Source: Streptococcus parasanguinis (lineage in GTDB: Bacteria; Bacillota; Bacilli; Lactobacillales; Streptococcaceae). From it: a stretch of DNA of 26,632 nucleotides. How positions within the stretch are numbered: the stretch's first letter is position 1; every line of letters begins with the position of its first letter. The stretch covers positions 1 through 26,632 of the forward strand of contig JAGZZN010000026.1 in the NCBI GenBank assembly GCA_018377375.1, in the 5' to 3' direction. Below are positions 21,992 through 26,632 of the stretch, piece by piece. The notes under the pieces are model-generated. The model did not search any database, was not told the origin of the DNA, and worked only from the letters and a program-made list of their open reading frames with translations. The position numbers and the translations under genes were made by a program.

Positions 21992-22021
21992 TTGACAGGC
22001 TTTCTTAGGATCGCGTATACT
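21992..22021 (+). promoter_or_regulatory. Promoter of the PAP2 phosphatase gene
   Basis: TTGACA (21992-21997), 18-base spacer, TATACT (22016-22021), 38 bases before the start. The -35 lies inside a small inverted repeat (AAGCCTG at 21983-21989 with CAGGCTT at 21996-22002), which may be an operator or a residual hairpin. Confidence 0.7.
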
Positions 22022-22059
22022 AGTAGTACAAAAATGAGATGACAGACAGGAGTGCCGAC

Positions 22060-22575
22060 ATGAAGCCCAATCTTCAAGATTATCCGAAATTTTATCGTTG
22101 GCTAACCCTGCCTTTTACGAGAAAACCACATCGTGTGCAGGTTCTTCAAAGGATGAATCGTATCTTGACGTTCGCCATGCCAGGCATCTACGGCCTTGTC
22201 TTTTGTTGGCTGTTTTTAAAGAAAACTTCAATGGGAGGAACCTGGCCTTTTATCTGGATCCCTGCTTCGGGTTTTGTCTTGTTTAGCCTCTTTCGTCATT
22301 GGGTCAATGTTCCGAGACCTTATGAAAAATGGGAGATTCAACCATTATTAGAAAAAAATTCATCCGGTCATTCCTTTCCTAGCCGACATGTTTTTTCGGC
22401 GACCATTATTTCGATGTGTGTCTGTCAGTTGTCGCTTCCACTAGGAATGTGCTCCATGCTCCTATCTCTTCTATTAGCCCTTATCCGAGTTCTTGGAGGG
22501 GTTCATTATCCCAAGGATGTCCTCGTTGCTTGGGGGCTGGGACTCGCCTGGGGAGGACTCTTTTTGCTGGTTTGA
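22060..22575 (+). CDS. PAP2-family membrane phosphatase
   Basis: 171-residue integral membrane phosphatase of the type-2 phosphatidic acid phosphatase family, which often act on undecaprenyl diphosphate or phospholipid phosphates. The motifs are C1 as RHWVNVPRP (Arg in place of the usual Lys of KX6RP, near 80-88), C2 SGHSFPSRH near 101-109, and C3 RVLGGVHYPKDV near 145-156 with the catalytic His and Asp. Hydrophobic spans are at about 35-53, 60-78, 110-128, 131-147 and 155-171. The start at 22060 is preferred over 22039 because AGGAG lies 7 bases before it. Monocistronic with its own promoter. Confidence 0.9.
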   Translation: MKPNLQDYPKFYRWLTLPFTRKPHRVQVLQRMNRILTFAMPGIYGLVFCWLFLKKTSMGGTWPFIWIPASGFVLFSLFRHWVNVPRPYEKWEIQPLLEKNSSGHSFPSRHVFSATIISMCVCQLSLPLGMCSMLLSLLLALIRVLGGVHYPKDVLVAWGLGLAWGGLFLLV

Positions 22576-22601
22576 ATGAACAAATTGCTGAAAATTGACC
22601 T

Positions 22602-22630
22602 TTGTCTAAGAGCGAGGGATAGTGTATACT
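22602..22630 (+). promoter_or_regulatory. Promoter of the second GNAT gene
   Basis: TTGTCT (22602-22607), 17-base spacer, TATACT (22625-22630), 28 bases before the start codon. Confidence 0.6.
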
Positions 22631-22658
22631 GGAAAGTGGACTTAGAATAGGAGAGAAG

Positions 22659-23285
22659 ATGAAGTACAGAAAAGCAAAAAAAGCAGATCTGGATCAGGTG
22701 GTTCGAGTAGCCAGTACAGCCTTTGAGGACTATCTATTTTTAAAAGTCATCAAGGATTTGGTTCGGGATCCCAAGCAATACCCAGCCTTTGTTGAGGCAA
22801 TGATGCGCATCCTGGTAAAGGTTTTTCTTAAGCACCATATTTGCCTTGTGGCAGAAAAAAATGATGAAATTTATGCAGTTGCCTTGTTGCAAAAGGGACC
22901 GATCCCTTTTCGGGCCTATCTCTTAAATGGGGGATTTGGTTTGCTCAAATTTATTTCCTTGAAAAATATGTTGGCCTACTTTAAATTTATGGAGGATACG
23001 GATAAGGAATTGGAGCAAAATGTAGACTTTGATTGGTATTTGATGCTTCTCGCAGTCGCCCCTAAACACCAACGGCAGGGCTATGGCAGTCGCTTTATGA
23101 CAGAAGGAATTGAGCCTTTCTTGGAAGAGATCCAAGGAAAAAAACTAGCCTTTTATACCAATACCAAAGGAAATGTCTATTTTTACACGAAAAATGGTTA
23201 CAAGGAAGTCTATTCAAGTGAGATTAGCTTTAACCAAGTAGAAATGGGAAGTTGGTATTTTTTGAAGGAACTAAAAAAACACTAA
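22659..23285 (+). CDS. GNAT-family N-acetyltransferase
   Basis: 208-residue acetyltransferase. The N-terminal YRKAKKADLDQVVRVASTAF and the acetyl-CoA motif LLAVAPKHQRQGYGSRFMTEG (split by the QRQGYG loop, about 129-150) are clear. The late FYTNTKGNVYFYTKNGYKEV pattern matches motif B. It differs from the GNAT at 1267 in length and in the linker region, so it is not a recent duplicate. AGGAGA is upstream. Substrate unknown. It ends inside a bidirectional terminator shared with queG. Confidence 0.9.
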   Translation: MKYRKAKKADLDQVVRVASTAFEDYLFLKVIKDLVRDPKQYPAFVEAMMRILVKVFLKHHICLVAEKNDEIYAVALLQKGPIPFRAYLLNGGFGLLKFISLKNMLAYFKFMEDTDKELEQNVDFDWYLMLLAVAPKHQRQGYGSRFMTEGIEPFLEEIQGKKLAFYTNTKGNVYFYTKNGYKEVYSSEISFNQVEMGSWYFLKELKKH

Positions 23286-23307
23286 GGTTACAGCCTTAGT
23301 GTTTTTT
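23274..23307. terminator. Bidirectional terminator between GNAT and queG
   Basis: AAAAAACACTAAGG (23274-23287), loop TTACAG, CCTTAGTGTTTTTT (23294-23307). Symmetric A and T runs serve both strands. The GNAT stop codon lies in the left arm and the queG stop lies at the right edge. Confidence 0.93.
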
Positions 23308-24446
23308 CATTGTAGCTGTGAATCTGCTTGAATACCGAATTTTTCAAAGAAAGCAGTTCGTTCTTCTATGATGGCATCAGTCGGATGTTTGATATTCCGT
23401 AAGAGCTCAACAAGGTCCGGCGTGACTTCACGAAGCAGTTGCCCTAAAGACCAGATAGCCGTTGCAATATGGATCTGATTTTGTGAAGTTTCGATGATGT
23501 TCAGGAGCTTAGGGATGGCCGAGCGGTCATTGGCATTGGCTAATGCAATGATGGCATTGCGCTGGAGGATGTTCTTGCCTCGCCAACTTCCAGCAACATG
23601 TCCGAATTTTTCCTTAAATTGTCCGTTAGACAGTTCAATAAAGGGGATCAACTCTGGATGAGCCAGATCAGGATCGATTTCTGTTGCCAAGGGATTATCC
23701 AGCCCTTTGTTATAAGGGCAGCTAATCTGACAGATGTCACATCCATAGATGACCGTTTTAATTTTCTTGCGAAATTCTAGGTCCATCATGCCCTTATCTT
23801 GGGTTTGGAAGGACAAACAGCGTTTGGCATTCATAGAGCCGTCCCCGATTAAACAGGAGGTTGGGCAAGCATCTAAACAACGTCGACAGTCTCCACAACC
23901 ATAGTCGACTGGCTGATCTGGTTCGATTTCGAGATTGGTAATCAATTCCCCCAGAAACATGTAAGAACCGTATTCTTTTGAAATGACCAAGCCATTTTTT
24001 CCGATAAAGCCAATCCCTGCTCGTTGGGCGACGGCCGTATCTACTAGTGCTCCAGTATCGACCATGCCCTTGTATTCAAAATCTTGCGTCATTTCTTCAA
24101 TCCCAGCAGCTAAGCGGTTGAGCTTGTCTTGAAGGACATAATGGTAGTCTAACCCCCAGCTGTTGGGAGTGAATTTTCCTCTTTTATAGGCTGTTTTTTG
24201 AGGTTGTTGCTTGAGTTTGTGGGGGTAGGCGACAGCGATTGAGATGATGGTCTTGGCGGAGGAGAGACTTAATTTGGGGTGGATGCGCTCTTCAATATTC
24301 TTATGCTCGAATCCAGAATTCCGTCCTTCCTCAACGGCCAAGCGGAGCGATTTTTCCAAATAAGCGAAGTCATCAGCAGTTGTAAATCCAATTTTTGAAA
24401 TCCCAATAGAATGCGCCAGTTGGATAATGTTTTCTTTTAGTGTCAT
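23307..24446 (-). CDS. queG: Epoxyqueuosine reductase
   Basis: 379-residue cobalamin and iron-sulfur enzyme that reduces epoxyqueuosine to queuosine in the wobble position of tRNAs with GUN anticodons. Two [4Fe-4S] motifs are CGDCRRCLDACP (about 183-194) and CDICQISCPYNKG (about 232-244). The cobalamin domain contains DTGALVDTAVAQRAGIGFIGKNG split near 140-160. A HEAT-like C-terminal repeat (RNAIIALANANDRSAIPKLL) completes the family pattern. The start at 24446 (MTLKENIIQLA) is chosen by family length. An ATG three codons earlier falls inside the likely -10 box. No other queuosine gene is nearby. Monocistronic, divergent from manA. Confidence 0.93.
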   Translation of the reverse strand: MTLKENIIQLAHSIGISKIGFTTADDFAYLEKSLRLAVEEGRNSGFEHKNIEERIHPKLSLSSAKTIISIAVAYPHKLKQQPQKTAYKRGKFTPNSWGLDYHYVLQDKLNRLAAGIEEMTQDFEYKGMVDTGALVDTAVAQRAGIGFIGKNGLVISKEYGSYMFLGELITNLEIEPDQPVDYGCGDCRRCLDACPTSCLIGDGSMNAKRCLSFQTQDKGMMDLEFRKKIKTVIYGCDICQISCPYNKGLDNPLATEIDPDLAHPELIPFIELSNGQFKEKFGHVAGSWRGKNILQRNAIIALANANDRSAIPKLLNIIETSQNQIHIATAIWSLGQLLREVTPDLVELLRNIKHPTDAIIEERTAFFEKFGIQADSQLQ

Positions 24447-24453
24447 CCCTTTC

Positions 24454-24459
24454 ATTATA
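24454..24459 (-). promoter_or_regulatory. -10 box of queG, almost touching the start codon
   Basis: Minus strand TATAAT (24459-24454), only seven bases before the ATG at 24446. A poor -35, TCGCCA, lies 17 bases further upstream. Predicted leader length is about zero to two bases. Confidence 0.5.
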
Positions 24460-24505
24460 CACAAAAATGAAGTTTCTGGCGAGAGAGGAAAGTGATGGAA
24501 AGGGC

Positions 24506-24534
24506 TTTCAAAAACTTTCTTTTTTTTGTATAAT
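24506..24534 (+). promoter_or_regulatory. Promoter of manA
   Basis: TTTCAA (24506-24511), 17-base spacer, TATAAT (24529-24534), 27 bases before the start. The sequence 24497-24511 read on the minus strand matches the cre consensus at 13 of 15 positions, a weak hint of CcpA control. Confidence 0.65.
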
Positions 24535-24561
24535 AGAAACATGAAATGCGAGGAGGATATT

Positions 24562-25506
24562 ATGGGACAACCATTATTTTTACATTCAGTCATGCAGGAA
24601 AAAATTTGGGGAGGAACTCGTCTGAAAGAAGAATTTGGTTACGAAATTCCGAGCGACCATGTCGGTGAATTTTGGGCGATTTCAGCCCATCCACATGGAG
24701 TTTCTAAAGTAGCCAATGGTCCATACGAAGGAATGGGATTGGATCAGCTCTATCAAGAGCATCGGGAATTATTCGGTAATCGTAAAGAGCCTGTCTTTCC
24801 TTTATTAACAAAGATTTTGGATGCCAACGATTGGCTCAGTGTACAGGTGCACCCGGATGATACCTATGCAATGGAGCATGAAGGAGAACTTGGAAAAACT
24901 GAGTGTTGGTACGTGATTGCGGCTGATGAAGGATCTGAGATTATCTATGGACACAATGCCAAGTCAAAAGAAGAACTCCGTCAGCAAATTGAGGACAAGA
25001 ACTGGGATGCCTTGCTGACAAAAGTTCCTGTTAAGGCTGGAGATTTCTTCTATGTGCCAAGCGGGACCATGCACGCTATTGGTTCTGGAATCTTGATTCT
25101 TGAAACTCAACAGTCGAGTGATACCACTTACCGGGTTTATGATTTTGATCGTAAGGATGCTCAAGGAAACTTGCGGGAACTTCACTTGGAAAAATCAATT
25201 GATGTCTTGAACATTGGAGAGCCTGCCAATAGCCATCCAGATACAGTTGTCATCGATGATCTTCGAATGACCACCTTGGTTGCCAGTGATTTCTTCACCG
25301 TTTATAAGTGGGAACTGACTGGAAAAGCTGATTTTGAAAAGACTGCTGATTACAGCTTATTGAGCGTCTTAGTCGGAGAAGGGAAATTGACGGTAGATGG
25401 AACGGATTATCCTATTCAAAAAGGAAGCCACTTTATCTTACCGAGCGATGTTGAATCTTGGACTTTGGAAGGGCAAGGTTTAGAATTAATCGTAAGTCAT
25501 CCATAA
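24562..25506 (+). CDS. manA: Mannose-6-phosphate isomerase, class I
   Basis: 314-residue zinc enzyme interconverting mannose-6-phosphate and fructose-6-phosphate, feeding PTS-imported mannose into glycolysis or supplying mannose-6-P for glycan synthesis. It is the cupin-fold short form typical of firmicutes. Zinc-ligand regions are VQVHPDD (about 95-101), KTECWYV (about 112-118) and GTMHAIGSG (about 169-177). A C-terminal cupin (about 240-314) closes the protein. GAGGAGG lies 7 bases before the ATG at 24562. The longer in-frame start at 24526 overlaps the -10 box and is rejected. Monocistronic. Confidence 0.95.
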   Translation: MGQPLFLHSVMQEKIWGGTRLKEEFGYEIPSDHVGEFWAISAHPHGVSKVANGPYEGMGLDQLYQEHRELFGNRKEPVFPLLTKILDANDWLSVQVHPDDTYAMEHEGELGKTECWYVIAADEGSEIIYGHNAKSKEELRQQIEDKNWDALLTKVPVKAGDFFYVPSGTMHAIGSGILILETQQSSDTTYRVYDFDRKDAQGNLRELHLEKSIDVLNIGEPANSHPDTVVIDDLRMTTLVASDFFTVYKWELTGKADFEKTADYSLLSVLVGEGKLTVDGTDYPIQKGSHFILPSDVESWTLEGQGLELIVSHP

Positions 25507-25514
25507 AAAAGAAG

Positions 25515-25556
25515 GGGTTTGAGTTAAAAGTTGTGAAACAACTCAAGCCTTTTTTT
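25515..25556 (+). terminator. Terminator of manA
   Basis: GGGTTTGAGTT (25515-25525) pairs with AACTCAAGCCT (25540-25550, two G-U pairs), 14-base loop, followed by a T run to 25556. Confidence 0.85.
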
Positions 25557-25583
25557 ATCTGAAAACAATTTTTATGTTTAGCC

Positions 25584-25614
25584 TTGACTCTGACCTAAGG
25601 GGAGGGATTATACT
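25584..25614 (+). promoter_or_regulatory. Promoter of merR gene with 19-base spacer and dyad
   Basis: TTGACT (25584-25589) and TATACT (25609-25614) are 19 bases apart, longer than the sigma-70 optimum and typical of promoters twisted open by MerR-family activators. An imperfect dyad CTCTGACCT-A-AGGGGAGGG (arms near 25588-25606, core CCTAAGG) lies in the spacer. Confidence 0.75.
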
Positions 25615-25623
25615 ATCCATGTA

Positions 25624-25774
25624 ATACTCTTCGAAAATCAAATTCAAACCACGTCAGCATCGCCTTACCGTATATATGTTACTGACTTCGTCAGTTCTAT
25701 CTACAACCTCAAAGCAGTGCTTTGAGCAACCTGCGGCTAGCTTCTTAGTTTGCTCTTTGATTTTCATTGAGTAT
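25624..25774. repeat. BOX element (boxA-boxB-boxC, one boxB)
   Basis: About 151 bases, bounded by ATACTC and GAGTAT. The boxA part contains CCACGTCAGCATCGCCTTACC, nearly the familiar BOX-PCR primer site when reverse-complemented. boxB has the CTGACTTCGTCAG hairpin and the CTCAAAGCAGTGCTTTGAG hairpin. boxC ends TTTGATTTTCATTGAGTAT. The size fits A1B1C1. Reading from memory, BOX elements characterise pneumococcus and its Mitis-group relatives. It occupies nearly the whole leader of the merR gene. Confidence 0.93.
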
Positions 25775-25786
25775 AAGGAGGAAATC

Positions 25787-26527
25787 ATGTACCATATCAA
25801 AGAAGCTGCAGAGCTGTCAGGTGTCTCTGTCAAGACCTTGCACCACTATGACAAGATAGGACTTCTCGTCCCTGTCAAATCTGAAAATGGTTATCGGACA
25901 TACAGTCAAGAAGATTTAGAACGATTACAGGTGATTCTCTACTACAAGTATCTAGGATTTTCCTTAGACCAAATAGCAGAACTCTTAGCCGAAGAAAAAT
26001 CTAACTTATTGCCCCATTTGACCAAACAGTTGGACTATTTGACTCAAGAAAGACAACGTCTGGATACCTTGATTTCTACCTTGCAAAAAACCATTCAAGA
26101 ACAAAAAGGAGAAAGAAAAATGACCATTGAGGAAAAATTTACGGGATTTAGTTACCAAGATACTCAAAAATACCACCAAGAGGCGGTAGATAAGTACGGT
26201 CAAGAAGTCATGGACCAAGCGCTTGAGCGCCAAAAGGGGCGTGAAGATGAGGCTACGGAAGCCTTCAACCAAGTTTTTCAAACTTTGGCTCAAAATCTCA
26301 AAGATGGACTACCCGTATCAGCAAATGAAAACCAAGATCAAGCCGCCAAACTTTTAGACGCGATTCGAACGTATGGATTTGACTGCTCTATAGAGGTTTT
26401 TGGCCATATCGGCAAAGGCTATGTCTATAATCCAGAATTCAAGGAAAACATCGACAAGTTTGGAGTTGGCACAGCCCAGTACACTTCGGATGTCATTGCC
26501 TTTTATGTCGAAAATCAAGCAAAATAA
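25787..26527 (+). CDS. MerR-family regulator with TipAS effector domain
   Basis: 246 residues. The N-terminal MerR winged helix is at about 1-70 (MYHIKEAAELSGVSVKTLHHYDKIGLL, then GYRTYSQEDLERL), followed by a coiled-coil dimerisation helix (about 80-110). A C-terminal TipAS-type all-helical domain spans about 120-246 (YGQEVMDQALERQKGREDEATEAF broken by a loop, ending KFGVGTAQYTSDVIAFYVENQ). In Streptomyces TipA this domain binds thiopeptide antibiotics, and streptococcal homologues may sense related or other drugs. GGAGG lies before 25787. A 37-codon in-frame extension exists only because the BOX element is open. The 19-base promoter spacer suggests autoactivation. Confidence 0.93.
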   Translation: MYHIKEAAELSGVSVKTLHHYDKIGLLVPVKSENGYRTYSQEDLERLQVILYYKYLGFSLDQIAELLAEEKSNLLPHLTKQLDYLTQERQRLDTLISTLQKTIQEQKGERKMTIEEKFTGFSYQDTQKYHQEAVDKYGQEVMDQALERQKGREDEATEAFNQVFQTLAQNLKDGLPVSANENQDQAAKLLDAIRTYGFDCSIEVFGHIGKGYVYNPEFKENIDKFGVGTAQYTSDVIAFYVENQAK

Positions 26528-26530
26528 AAA

Positions 26531-26632
26531 AGTGAGAGTGGGACAGAAATCGGTCATTCGTTAGAATTCGATTTCGTCGTCCCACCTCCGCACAGTTGAG
26601 TAGGGCTGTAAAAGCTGATGAAATCAGCGTAG
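26531..26632 (-). repeat. Dispersed folded intergenic repeat, copy 2 (cut by window edge)
   Basis: Inverted copy of the 17117-17219 element, beginning four bases after the merR stop. The GTGGGAC/GTCCCAC, GAAATCG/CGATTTC and ATTC/GAAT stems are preserved. The main block shows about one difference (GCGTAG against the complement of CTACAC). A two-base insertion separates the terminal TCACTT from the main stem. The rest lies beyond the window. Confidence 0.88.

Noticed and set aside
24447..24593. Longer queG reading frame starting at 24593
   Set aside because: It would run through the manA promoter region, and the extra residues do not resemble the QueG N-terminus.
25676..25786. N-terminal extension of the MerR protein from an ATG inside the BOX element
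   Set aside because: The extension is translated BOX repeat, without a ribosome binding site at its ATG. The MerR fold begins exactly at 25787, which has GGAGG upstream.
1..26632. Search by eye for CRISPR arrays, tRNA genes, IS elements, toxin-antitoxin or phage genes
   Set aside because: None seen. The only repeats are the terminator module, the BOX element and the dispersed folded repeat.

Overview
The window (about 26.6 kb) comes from a low-GC Gram-positive chromosome, most likely a Streptococcus of the Mitis/Sanguinis side of the genus. The evidence is the rpsF-ssb-rpsR operon, the uvrA-pepP and efp-asp23-nusB neighbourhoods, the complete scr sucrose regulon in its streptococcal layout, frequent extended -10 (TGnTATAAT) promoters, and a clear BOX element (boxA-boxB-boxC) near the right end. 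The species cannot be fixed from this window alone. Almost every gene is intact. I see no insertion sequence, prophage, tRNA, rRNA or CRISPR array.

Layout. Positions 1-1266: the end of rpsF, then ssb and rpsR, followed by an unusual run of four consecutive hairpin terminators built on a repeated intergenic unit. Positions 1267-3594: a GNAT acetyltransferase, and convergent to it a corA/DUF1129 pair. Positions 3595-9624: uvrA overlapping an M24 Xaa-Pro peptidase, then a secreted or membrane Tim44-like/zinc-ribbon protein paired with an SPFH (band-7) protein. Positions 9790-11200: efp, asp23-family and nusB as one operon. Positions 11271-17002: the sucrose regulon, with scrB-scrR leftward, scrA and scrK rightward, and a 378-base control region containing both promoters, several LacI-type operator candidates and a cre-like site. 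ScrA imports and phosphorylates sucrose, ScrB splits sucrose-6-phosphate into glucose-6-phosphate and fructose, ScrK phosphorylates the fructose, and ScrR represses.

Positions 17003-17249 hold a strongly folded dispersed repeat. A second copy, inverted, begins at 26531 and runs off the window, so the two copies bracket about 9.3 kb. Inside that interval are a deformylase-like gene lacking the usual active-site glutamine, a MarR-controlled heterodimeric ABC exporter with three copies of a 16-base operator, a PAP2 phosphatase, a second GNAT, queG (leftward, possibly leaderless), manA, and a MerR/TipAS regulator whose promoter has the 19-base spacer typical of MerR control and whose leader is made almost entirely of a BOX element.

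No wholly new multi-gene system is evident. The best candidates for something under-described are the Tim44-like/SPFH pair, the dispersed folded repeat whose edge can pair with a neighbouring ribosome binding site, the deformylase-like paralogue, and the regulatory architecture upstream of the marR and merR genes.
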